From Maridesulfovibrio sp. (GTDB lineage Bacteria; Desulfobacterota; Desulfovibrionia; Desulfovibrionales; Desulfovibrionaceae): 64,000 nucleotides of DNA. A program made the position numbers and the translations under genes. Shown one piece after another: positions 8,401-15,895 of the stretch. The stretch's first letter is position 1. Each line of letters starts with the position of its first letter. The DNA is taken from positions 2,547,501 to 2,611,500 of the forward strand of contig NZ_OY762999.1 of assembly GCF_963666665.1 (NCBI RefSeq). The letters run 5' to 3'. The notes under the pieces were generated by a model. It worked only from the letters and a program-made list of their open reading frames with translations. It made no database searches and had not been told where the DNA came from.

Positions 8401-9668
8401 TCACTGACTCCAGAGGCAAATGGTATGCGGTGAACGATCCGGCTGTAACCCTAATCATTCCCAGCCTTGGCGAAATCAGCACCGATTTTCTGGCAGCATC
8501 CATGCAGCGCGATAACATCCGCTACAAGGTACTCTCCCATGCCAGTGAAGCCGCCCTGAAAATGGGCCGTAACAATTCATCCTGCAAAGAATGCCTGCCC
8601 TTGCAGCTTACCGCCGGAGCCCTGCTGGCACACCTCGAAAACCGTGACGAAAATGAAATCGCCCTCTTCCTGATGCCCAAGGCCAAGGGGCCATGCCGTT
8701 TCGGGCAGTATTCCGTGTTCATGAACGATCTCATCGAGCGCTTGGAAATCCAGAATCTAGCCATTTTCGCGCCCAGCTCCACTGACGGGTACGGCGGACT
8801 AAGCACTGGTGTCACCCTCGGCATGTGGCAGGGTATTGTCACCGGTTCTATTCTTGAGGATATCCACGCCACCATTTGCACGGCAGCAAAGGACAAAGAC
8901 TCGGCCCTGAAACTTTTCTGGCAGGTACGTCAGGAATTACTGGACGGCATGGTCAACTGGAAGCAATTTTCCAAAACCCTGCGCAAAGCAGCTATCGATC
9001 TTTCCACTATCAAACTGGCTAAACCGGTGTATGAGTATCCGGTTATATCGCTGTTGGGTGAAATATACGTCCGCCATGATCCTTTGGCTAGGCGCAACCT
9101 GCCGGAAAGCCTTACTGAGCAGGGTTTTATTGTCCGCGTAGCTCCGGTGCTGGAATGGATGAAATACACGGACTGGCTGAACCGCAACAGCATCGAAGGA
9201 AAGGCCGGGGTCAAGACCCTGATCACCCAAGGCGTGAAATCTTATTTTGAAAGTCGCATCCGCCATATCCTTGCAGACAGCGGACTGCTCTTCTACCCCG
9301 GACCGAATGTGCGCCAAGTGGTCAGCCACGGCAAGCCGCACATTTCCGAACAGTTGACCGGAGAGGCAATTCTGACTGTGGGGGCATCCCTACATGAAAT
9401 CATGTCTCCATCCTGCGGAGTCATCTCCATAGGACCATTCGGATGCATGCCCTCGCGGGTTGCTGAAGCTGTACTCAGCGAAAAATTCCGGGCCGGGTCA
9501 GCGGGTAAAAAAGCGACCTCCATACTTGGAGAAGACTCGCGACTGCCCTTCCTGGCCATTGAAACTGACGGAAATCCATTCCCGCAACTCATCGAAGCAC
9601 GGCTGGAAGCATTCTGTTTACAGGCCAAACGGTTGCATAAACGCATGTCTCCGACTGGAAAATCTTAA
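5448..9668 (+). CDS. Acyl-CoA dehydratase activase-like protein (two BadF/HgdC ATPase domains plus DUF2229)
   Basis: 1,406 residues. The first ASKHA ATPase domain (about 1-280) carries a probable cluster Cys in NKCASGTGEF. The second (about 295-560) has LDVGSTTTKG, the phosphate motif EIGGQDAKYTW, NEACSAGTGSFLEES and NDQCAAFIGSDLK; two such Cys per dimer bind the [4Fe-4S] of archerases. A DUF2229 region and an HgdB-like C-terminal part follow, rich in Cys (SCKECLPLQ, SPSCGV, FGCMPS). Archerases inject a low-potential electron into 2-hydroxyacyl-CoA dehydratases or benzoyl-CoA reductases. No dehydratase genes are adjacent, so the partner is unknown. Start 5448 is chosen because the ORF start at 5397 would overlap the upstream gene by 47 bp. 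Confidence 0.85.
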   Translation: MIISLGICAGASSVSMILTGNDNGRIEILKSISLNHEGNPAQTVIKALQELDIPENIPAAVTGRKFRHLLNLPTISEPQALETALAHQNFVKDGYRTILSAGGETFMAYLLDNAGKVETVHTGNKCASGTGEFLVQQLGRMGLNLNDMSDMEMSEPHKVSGRCSVFCKSDCTHALNKGVEKEAVVAGLARMMAGKCIELLRKLPAEKVVLIGNCSQNKFMVNELRREIPELLLPANGHCFEALGAAIWAAENGTVLPEDCRTIIRKGDTAFTFLPPLKDYTDSVKFHESSKAEFISGNRLALGLDVGSTTTKGVLLDLERTEIVASCYLRTDGDPIGASRRVYAELASQAPAGTTAEVMGVTGSGRNIAGLHAGTDGIINEITAHATSAVHYDPDVDTIFEIGGQDAKYTWLKNSVPCDYAMNEACSAGTGSFLEESAKETLGIAVTDIAEIAFKGTNPPNFNDQCAAFIGSDLKLAAQEGVPLEDMVAGLVYSICINYSNRVKGNRTVGQKIFMQGGVCYNKAVPTAMAALTGQEIIVPPHPGLTGAFGVALEAAKRVELGSISTGTFDPSELAEREVSYKSPFTCNGAGRDCDLGCTIARIEVEGKTFPFGGICNRFDNSKVAKDTKPGEDLVLWREKRVFRDLSEPEEGQTVIGMNRSLLMNTWFPLFNTFFKEMGFGVRLPENFDPDAIEQKGAPFCHPVELAHGGLGELLKLETDHIFLPHLRSMPLKSGDRSCTCVLVQGEPYYLKSAFPELEKRSLLTPVIHMQDGEEQLRKALLRTAAKLKVGVQQALDALEAAIAEQEQFFTDLRVKGEEFMAALDDSSLQAMVLFGRPYNAFSSWANKSIPAKFATRGVEIIPCDMLPRSEKCGNELNMYWATGELIMDAAKLVAEHPRLFGTYITNFSCGPDSFLLGHFRTIMGRKPSLTLELDSHTADAGIETRIEAFLDIVDGFSRLEEPQDSTVRPFRAARCEVRNGITGITDSRGKWYAVNDPAVTLIIPSLGEISTDFLAASMQRDNIRYKVLSHASEAALKMGRNNSSCKECLPLQLTAGALLAHLENRDENEIALFLMPKAKGPCRFGQYSVFMNDLIERLEIQNLAIFAPSSTDGYGGLSTGVTLGMWQGIVTGSILEDIHATICTAAKDKDSALKLFWQVRQELLDGMVNWKQFSKTLRKAAIDLSTIKLAKPVYEYPVISLLGEIYVRHDPLARRNLPESLTEQGFIVRVAPVLEWMKYTDWLNRNSIEGKAGVKTLITQGVKSYFESRIRHILADSGLLFYPGPNVRQVVSHGKPHISEQLTGEAILTVGASLHEIMSPSCGVISIGPFGCMPSRVAEAVLSEKFRAGSAGKKATSILGEDSRLPFLAIETDGNPFPQLIEARLEAFCLQAKRLHKRMSPTGKS

Positions 9669-9767
9669 AATAATACCGGATCAGTTCTTCTTGATATAGC
9701 ACAAGCTATCATGGTACCACCTCTCAGGGTAAATTTAAGCGGAAACGCTTGTCTGGGGAGGAAAACT

Positions 9768-12002
9768 TTGCATAGAAGAATTGTCGGTATGGGGCTGTTG
9801 ATATTGCTCATTGCAATCTGCGGGTGCAGGACAGTCAGGTCAATAAGAACCAATATCAAAGAAACTGTAATCTCCTCCCAACCGGAGGATAAGTTTTCGC
9901 AGGCACTGGACCGGAACAAATTTTCAGAGGCTGAACAAATATGGCTGGATAATCAGGATTACTTTCTTGAAAAACCGAAGGCCATGGACGAGATAACCAA
10001 AGCTGCCTCGGATTTAAAAAAACGTTACCGTCCAAAAATTTCCGCTGCCACCACCAACCTTCTTTCCATCCACTGGCCCGAAAAATCCTCAAAATGGACT
10101 TTAATCCGCCTTAAGCTGGACAATGCCCGTGATTTGATCGACGAAATCGAATCCAGCAGCATACTAAACGATCTGGGCCAAATTCCTCCCGGCCTTGATA
10201 AGCTGAAAAAGAACTTCCACGAAAAAGAATCAAAAATCAGGGACGATGCACAGGCCCAGTTCAAGCAATATCCACTGCAGACCGGACCGAACTTTTTTTC
10301 CCTCTACCCCGTAAAGCTGGATGAAGAAAAATTCCTCAAGTCACAAGCCGCCCTGTTGGAGCAGTCCGTAGCATCAGCCAACGGAAAAGGTGTGCCGCAT
10401 ATGATTAAGGAATACGGTAACATCATCCCTGCCGAGACCATGCGCAACTTGGAAGGACAATATTTCCGGGACCTGCTCAAAAAAGAAGCTAAAGGTAAGA
10501 AACCTTCTTTCCGCGCGGTTATCAAGGCCATGAATGAAGCCAAGAGGTCAGGCTTCCCTGTAACCGAAGTTCCAGACTGCAAGATCGCCTTTGTACGTGT
10601 TACCAGTAAAACTTTAATGCAAGAACATGGCATCGAATTCGGGCTGGGTTTTGATGTGGATCTGCCCATGCAAACCGAGACACTGGCCAAAACATCCATG
10701 TTCAATTCAAAGACCGCCAAAGATGCGGACGTTGTTATCCTGATCAACGAAGTTGTATCCAGAATCGACCGCAAGACATTCCGCCCCAAGGCATACAGCA
10801 GCAAGAATATTGTCGGATACACAGAGGGATACAACCACGCATATGATCAGGCCCAGCTGCGCCTTGAACAATTAAAACTGAAGCGGCAGGAGCTGAACGA
10901 GCGCAACAACTCACATATTTTGGGCTGGTTCGGTGCTAATGACATCACCTCCGCTGCTCATATGGCGGCTCAGGAAGAAGAAAAATACAACGAGGCTGTA
11001 GCTAATGCCACAAGCATTCCGCGAATGATCGACAAGCCGATTTATGAAAACTACAGCTTCAGCGTTGTGCCGCTACGCACAACTAAAGTTGCCTCGGTGC
11101 AATATGTAATCATAGATCGCAAGTCTCACACATACTTCACTGATTTCTTTGATATTGTTCAGGAGAAAAATTTCAAGATAGCTTATGGCATAAACATAAC
11201 AGACCCAGACCGTGACAAACATGAAATAAACTTCAACACGGAAAAACAGCTACGGGGATGGGAAAGACAACCGGTTGCCGTGCGCCTATCCGACATGCTC
11301 AACTATTATCTGGATCACAAAGAAAAGGACAAAAAGTATAGGAGCATGGCCCGGATACAGAACATAATCATAAACAACCGCAACAAGGCACTGGCTGAAT
11401 TTTTCAGCAATGAATACGGCTCCGACACTGGAAATGATCCACGCTATGATTCTACTGTCATGGTCCAGAGTCCGGACCGCAGAGGGACTGGCAGCGGTTT
11501 TTTTGTCACCGACAATATTATCCTTACAAACTACCATGTTGTCGAAGACAACGAATTTGTGGAAATTAAATTGCACAAAAACGTGGAAGCCTTCGGCAAG
11601 GTAATGGCCTATGACCTTTACCGAGACCTCGCTCTGGTAAAGATAAATGCCCACGGCAAGCCTGTTAGATTCTACACTCAAAATATGCTTCCCGCAGGTG
11701 TAACTCTTGAGGCAATCGGACACCCCAAAGGATTTCCTTTCACCATAACCAGAGGTGTTTTCAGCGCATACAGAAAAAGGCCGAGCAAATTTCTACACTC
11801 ACGCCGTATGGTTCGTTATATCCAGACAGACGCGGCCATTAACTCCGGCAATTCAGGAGGACCGCTGTTTTACAAAGATAAGGTTGTAGGTGTTAACACA
11901 TGGAAAAAGATCGGAGAGGACATAGACAACCTTGCCTTCGCAGTCCACTACGCTGAAGTAATCAAATTTCTTGAACAATACGGCATCAAATACCACAGAT
12001 AA
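9768..12002 (+). CDS. Lipoprotein with C-terminal trypsin-like (S1/HtrA-type) serine protease domain
   Basis: 744 residues from a TTG start at 9768, preceded by GGGGAGG at optimal spacing; an ATG at 9711 is possible but has no ribosome binding site and would bury the signal peptide. MHRRIVGMGLLILLIAICGC is a lipoprotein signal with lipobox IAICGC. A roughly 550-residue region of unknown fold follows, partly helical. The C-terminal 190 residues are a trypsin-like protease with His590 (TNYHVVED), Asp620 (YRDLALV) and Ser696 (NSGNSGGPLF). No PDZ domain is seen, unlike DegP/DegS. Expected in the outer or inner membrane facing the periplasm. The TraT-like gene begins 11 bases downstream. Confidence 0.8.
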   Translation: MHRRIVGMGLLILLIAICGCRTVRSIRTNIKETVISSQPEDKFSQALDRNKFSEAEQIWLDNQDYFLEKPKAMDEITKAASDLKKRYRPKISAATTNLLSIHWPEKSSKWTLIRLKLDNARDLIDEIESSSILNDLGQIPPGLDKLKKNFHEKESKIRDDAQAQFKQYPLQTGPNFFSLYPVKLDEEKFLKSQAALLEQSVASANGKGVPHMIKEYGNIIPAETMRNLEGQYFRDLLKKEAKGKKPSFRAVIKAMNEAKRSGFPVTEVPDCKIAFVRVTSKTLMQEHGIEFGLGFDVDLPMQTETLAKTSMFNSKTAKDADVVILINEVVSRIDRKTFRPKAYSSKNIVGYTEGYNHAYDQAQLRLEQLKLKRQELNERNNSHILGWFGANDITSAAHMAAQEEEKYNEAVANATSIPRMIDKPIYENYSFSVVPLRTTKVASVQYVIIDRKSHTYFTDFFDIVQEKNFKIAYGINITDPDRDKHEINFNTEKQLRGWERQPVAVRLSDMLNYYLDHKEKDKKYRSMARIQNIIINNRNKALAEFFSNEYGSDTGNDPRYDSTVMVQSPDRRGTGSGFFVTDNIILTNYHVVEDNEFVEIKLHKNVEAFGKVMAYDLYRDLALVKINAHGKPVRFYTQNMLPAGVTLEAIGHPKGFPFTITRGVFSAYRKRPSKFLHSRRMVRYIQTDAAINSGNSGGPLFYKDKVVGVNTWKKIGEDIDNLAFAVHYAEVIKFLEQYGIKYHR

Positions 12003-12013
12003 GGAGCCTTGAA

Positions 12014-12754
12014 TTGAAAAAACGCGTTTTCATCCTAATGGCAGTGGCAATGCTCGCAGCACTGGTACTCATGAGCGGATGCCGCAGCAAGCAGCGTATG
12101 GGCATGGTCCGCGACCAGAGTACCGGCCTGCTCTACGGCTCCATGACCAGCGGAAACTTTATGGTTGATCCCTCCCAGTTCGATACTCCGGTATTAAAGC
12201 TGACCATCCGCAACACCTCCGGTGATCCGGCAGTGAACCTCAAGGCCCTGCGCAAAAGCATTGAAAAATCATATCTAGATAAGGGCTACAAAGTAGTAGC
12301 CACAGGTAAATATTCCGCACATCTGGACATCAACCTGCGCTATTCAGGTCAGATTTCGAAAAATATGGTTGATGAAATCAGCCTTTGGGGCGGAACAGGC
12401 GGTGCCTACATGGGAGCCACTTTGGGCCGTAACCTCGATTCCATGATACTCGGTTCCGCTTCCGGTGCGGCTATAGGAGCCATTATCGGGCAATACACCA
12501 CGCAGGACACCTACCTCATGGTTGCGGATGTGATACTCGGAGTCGTGGACAAATACGCTAAGAAGCGTAAAGCGGTTATCCAGTTCGATGATACCCAGAT
12601 CAAATGGGAAGACGAGGACGACGGATTCATCTCATATCGTTCCCGCGAACGCATCCAAGCCGCGGTTTACGCTGGCGGTGACAATACCCCGCAAAGTAAA
12701 ATCGTACGCGGGGTTACGCTAAGATTCCAAAGAATTCTGCAGGATATTATTTAA
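12014..12754 (+). CDS. TraT-like outer-membrane lipoprotein
   Basis: 246 residues from a TTG start with AAGGAG 7 bases upstream. The signal peptide ends in a lipobox (LVLMSGC). The body matches the TraT complement-resistance family: a glycine-rich segment GAYMGATLGRNLDSM...GSASGAAIGAIIGQY near the middle and a basic segment near RSRERIQAAVYAGG. F-plasmid TraT causes surface exclusion and serum resistance; chromosomal homologues in free-living bacteria have no known role, so function is not assigned. It is in an apparent operon with the upstream protease lipoprotein, and a strong terminator follows. Confidence 0.8.
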   Translation: MKKRVFILMAVAMLAALVLMSGCRSKQRMGMVRDQSTGLLYGSMTSGNFMVDPSQFDTPVLKLTIRNTSGDPAVNLKALRKSIEKSYLDKGYKVVATGKYSAHLDINLRYSGQISKNMVDEISLWGGTGGAYMGATLGRNLDSMILGSASGAAIGAIIGQYTTQDTYLMVADVILGVVDKYAKKRKAVIQFDDTQIKWEDEDDGFISYRSRERIQAAVYAGGDNTPQSKIVRGVTLRFQRILQDII

Positions 12755-12762
12755 AAGAAATC

Positions 12763-12797
12763 AAGCCCGGACAAATGATTGTCCGGGCTTTTTTTTT
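12763..12797 (+). terminator. Intrinsic terminator after traT-like gene
   Basis: AAGCCCGGAC, an 8-base loop, GTCCGGGCTT and a run of seven further T residues. It overlaps the stop codon of the convergent gene. Confidence 0.9.
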
Positions 12798-13377
12798 ACA
12801 CATCATCAAAACGGGTGCGTACGTCGTTCAACCCTTCGCGATACCCTTTTGCATCGCCGTAGGGGAAGAAATGGCGGTAACGGCTGTGCACAGACTTAAC
12901 CGGACGGGCATGCCGAATCGGGCACCAGTACTGCTCTGTACGGGCAGCCACCTCACGCACAAACCCGATCAAGCCGTTAAAGTAACCGCAATAGTAGCAG
13001 TTTACCTTTTCAATCAGGTTCAGGTATTTCAGGCTATGGCGGTCTATGACCACATAATCACGCCTCTTTACCCGGGGAATACCATAGACCGGGAAGCACA
13101 TGAGCTGATAGAGCCAAACAGCCACATCAATCATCAGCGCAGGAATAAGCGGCATAAATATAAAGGGCAGCGTGAGCATAACCCAGACGCCGGAATCATA
13201 AACATAGTCACTCCACTTAGCAGCCAGCTCGCGGTGTGCCACACGCACCTCCGCGCTGAAGCGGACTTTCTTTTTCTGTATGGTGTAGAGGAACTCGTTT
13301 TTTTTATCACTTAATTCAACGCGCAGTTCCTTTTCCAAGACATCCATTCTACCAAGAATTTCATCAATTCTGCTCAT
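12796..13377 (-). CDS. Conserved hypothetical membrane-associated protein
   Basis: 193 residues, not recognised. N-terminal amphipathic/coiled-coil region (residues 1-55, rich in Lys/Glu), a hydrophobic hairpin (about 64-95, VWVMLTLPFIFMPLIPALMIDVAVWLY in part), then a basic region with KVNCYYCGYFNGL and a Tyr-rich C-terminus with RYRHFFPYGDA. The Cys-x2-Cys could bind metal, but this is speculation. A GC-rich hairpin (13418-13433) lies in its leader. The upstream ribosome binding site is GGAAGG. It is monocistronic, flanked by terminators on both sides. Confidence 0.7.
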   Translation of the reverse strand: MSRIDEILGRMDVLEKELRVELSDKKNEFLYTIQKKKVRFSAEVRVAHRELAAKWSDYVYDSGVWVMLTLPFIFMPLIPALMIDVAVWLYQLMCFPVYGIPRVKRRDYVVIDRHSLKYLNLIEKVNCYYCGYFNGLIGFVREVAARTEQYWCPIRHARPVKSVHSRYRHFFPYGDAKGYREGLNDVRTRFDDV

Positions 13378-13502
13378 GCGGCACCTTCCTTTTCAGTCAC
13401 AGGTTCAGATACAGTATCCGGGGCAAGCCCCGGTTTCAGGTGTCATTCATTATAGTTGATAAAAAAAAAGTAAGATTGGCAAGGAAATTTGGATTGAAGA
13501 CA

Positions 13503-13540
13503 AAAGAAAAGCCGCCTGAAACTTACTGTTTCAGACGGCT
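13503..13540 (-). terminator. Intrinsic terminator after RTX gene 1
   Basis: On the minus strand AGCCGtCTGAAAC, a 5-base loop, GTTTCAGgCGGCT and TTTTC. It lies 15 bases after the RTX gene stop. Confidence 0.85.
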
Positions 13541-13554
13541 TCCTAATAACTAAT

Positions 13555-15654
13555 TTAAACGTAAACAGCGATATCACCACCAGGAGTAGAGCTATCAACG
13601 GCAGAGATTGCGTCGCTGTCTGCATCAAGAGTTGCGATCAGCACACCGGAGCTTGAGGATCCACTTCCATCGGCATCGTAATATAATTTATGGTCTGTGG
13701 TGTCATAAATAAACTGTGCTCCGGCCCCAGTTCCTATTGAACCATTATAACTGCTAACAGAGGCAAAAGTCCAAGTTGAGTTAAATCCTCCATTACCGGA
13801 AAAATAGAACTTATCGACACCGCTTTCAAAACCGTAAACAGTATCTCCACCTTCACCGGAAACAGCAGTCGTATAGTTAAAAACATCATTACCGGCACCG
13901 CCATACAAGTGGTCTGAACCGAATCCACCTGTCAGGGTGTCATCGCCTTGTCCTCCCATCAGAGTATTGCTACCCGTACATCCGGTAATGGTATCGTTGT
14001 TGGACGATCCTATTGCATGACTAATCTCATGGAGTGTATCAGTATCAGATGTCCCAATTTTGGTTACACTACCCGAAGCAAGGTTAATATTAACGCTATT
14101 ACTGGCTTCAAAGTAAGAGACCCAGTTTTCCTGACCGGAAAATCCACTCATTTCATCACTACCACTGCTGCCGTAAAAAGTAGTAGGAGCTGTCATGCTA
14201 CCAGAAAGGATATCGTCATAGCTGGATCCTTTCAGAGCTTCAATACCTGTGAAATAATCCACTTCACCGTCACTAATTGCTGTTCCACCGCTGATATATG
14301 CATCGACTCCGACAAGACTATCCTCAAATGAAAGTATGTCGATTCCGTCACCGCCTGCGATGGTATCTGAGCCGGCACCACCGGAAATAGTATCATCTCC
14401 GGCACCACCATAAATCATGTCATTATCACAGTTACCATAGATTGTATCATTACCGGTATCGCCGTAGAGAACATCATTACCTTCCATACCACTGATAATA
14501 TCGTTACCACCGAGACCATTGTAATAATCAACCCCGCTGGTTCCTTCCCATGTATCATCACCGCTTGTACCATAAATAAAATTGGTACCATCACCAGTGG
14601 TTACTGTTTGACCTTCTTCTCCTTCAGGGAGGTTCTCTATCAATTCATCAATAAGATCATCAGTCACTGTTTGCAGATTTTGTAATAGTTGCTGTGCGGT
14701 TGCAACATCACCACCGCCTAAAGCACCGAAAATCTGTCCAGTAATCTGTTGAATTTCACCTTCAATCACAGCAATAGGAACATCTGAACCAACAATGGCT
14801 CCAATCTCAATTGCCTGTTGAAGATTTGTTTGCGTAGCTGCAAGCCCCCCAGCAGGATCAATAACACCGATACCCGGATCAAGCACACCCTGACCGGGAA
14901 TTGCCGGACCTCCGGTTTCGCCGCCTTCAGCTTCGCCTTGCTGATCTCCTTCACCCTGAGCATCCTGACCCTGTTCATCCTGTCCCTGATCCTGTGGATC
15001 GTCCTGCTGGTCATCCTGCTGCTCTTCTTCCTGACGCTGCTGCTGGATTTCCTGCTCCTGCCGGATAGCCGAGGGCGCTATATCACGGAATGAATCAAAC
15101 TCCCGGGCAGTCATGGGACGCACAGAACTAAGTTGTCCGGACATGGCGATATCAACCAGCTCGCGGGGGTTGGCAATCATTCTTATTTCGCCGCTTATAG
15201 ATTGGACTAGCAGAGCCTTACCGGCATGAATTTCTTCAACACCGATCTTCTGCCCGCCGCCGGGACTGATTTCACTGACAATGGTGGTACCGCGGATACC
15301 AATGGTCGCAAGAGGAGTACCGACTTGGAAGCGGTCAGGATTCTGCTCGGCAATCTTACCTGTCACCAAACGGAAGGTTCCCTGACTCATTTTGAAAAGT
15401 AGTTCAGCTTCAGATGCGGAATCATCAAAAACATAATCATCAAGGGATATTGCCGAATCAGCACCCTGAGAAAGCAGGGTATCGTCCACAAAACGAATTT
15501 CCGCTGTGCTACCCGACCCGGTTACCAGTTCTTCTCCCCGAAAAACTTCGGCACCAGCCTCAACCTGACGGATTCCGGTTTCAGAACGCAAGAAAACATC
15601 GCCGTTTGCTGCGAGAACGACACCGATTGAATTTTGATTTGCTTCAGGAGGCAT
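13555..15654 (-). CDS. FecR-domain / RTX calcium-binding repeat protein 1 (probable type I secretion substrate)
   Basis: 699 residues. The N-terminal 150 residues hold a FecR-like module (GVVLAANGDVFLRS ... FRGEELVTGSGSTAEIRF ... GTPLATIGIRGT) similar to those at the front of large RTX adhesins. A Gln/Glu/Asp-rich linker (about 195-235) and a spacer lead to RTX nonapeptides of type GGxGxDxUx: one block around residues 370-425 and a second near 560-590 before the C-terminus. There is no N-terminal signal peptide, which fits C-terminal type I secretion; calcium would fold the repeats outside the cell. No transporter genes are in the window. A close paralogue lies directly upstream. Ribosome binding site AGAGGG precedes the ATG. 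Confidence 0.85.
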   Translation of the reverse strand: MPPEANQNSIGVVLAANGDVFLRSETGIRQVEAGAEVFRGEELVTGSGSTAEIRFVDDTLLSQGADSAISLDDYVFDDSASEAELLFKMSQGTFRLVTGKIAEQNPDRFQVGTPLATIGIRGTTIVSEISPGGGQKIGVEEIHAGKALLVQSISGEIRMIANPRELVDIAMSGQLSSVRPMTAREFDSFRDIAPSAIRQEQEIQQQRQEEEQQDDQQDDPQDQGQDEQGQDAQGEGDQQGEAEGGETGGPAIPGQGVLDPGIGVIDPAGGLAATQTNLQQAIEIGAIVGSDVPIAVIEGEIQQITGQIFGALGGGDVATAQQLLQNLQTVTDDLIDELIENLPEGEEGQTVTTGDGTNFIYGTSGDDTWEGTSGVDYYNGLGGNDIISGMEGNDVLYGDTGNDTIYGNCDNDMIYGGAGDDTISGGAGSDTIAGGDGIDILSFEDSLVGVDAYISGGTAISDGEVDYFTGIEALKGSSYDDILSGSMTAPTTFYGSSGSDEMSGFSGQENWVSYFEASNSVNINLASGSVTKIGTSDTDTLHEISHAIGSSNNDTITGCTGSNTLMGGQGDDTLTGGFGSDHLYGGAGNDVFNYTTAVSGEGGDTVYGFESGVDKFYFSGNGGFNSTWTFASVSSYNGSIGTGAGAQFIYDTTDHKLYYDADGSGSSSSGVLIATLDADSDAISAVDSSTPGGDIAVYV

Positions 15655-15895
15655 AAATTCCCTCTACTTTTTACGAGTACTCCACCATTAACAAATAATA
15701 ATCTATTTTAAGCCTTCAAGTCAACAAACCACATATCAACACAGCAATTAGAAGATTAACAGCAACACTCACACTCGACACAATACAGATAATAACAAAC
15801 CAAGCAGCTGCAATTACATTAATTTAACCACACAGCAAACCTCATCAAAACCAACAAAACAACTCAACATTCTTAAATTACAGACGCGAATGCAA
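15655..15895. other. Intergenic leader between RTX genes, A/C-rich on + strand
   Basis: 241 bases with no gene. From about 15715 to 15880 the plus strand is strongly A/C-rich with many CAA/ACA words and few G, so the minus-strand leader of RTX gene 1 would be U/G-rich and weakly structured. I see no clear terminator for the upstream paralogue. Confidence 0.5.
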
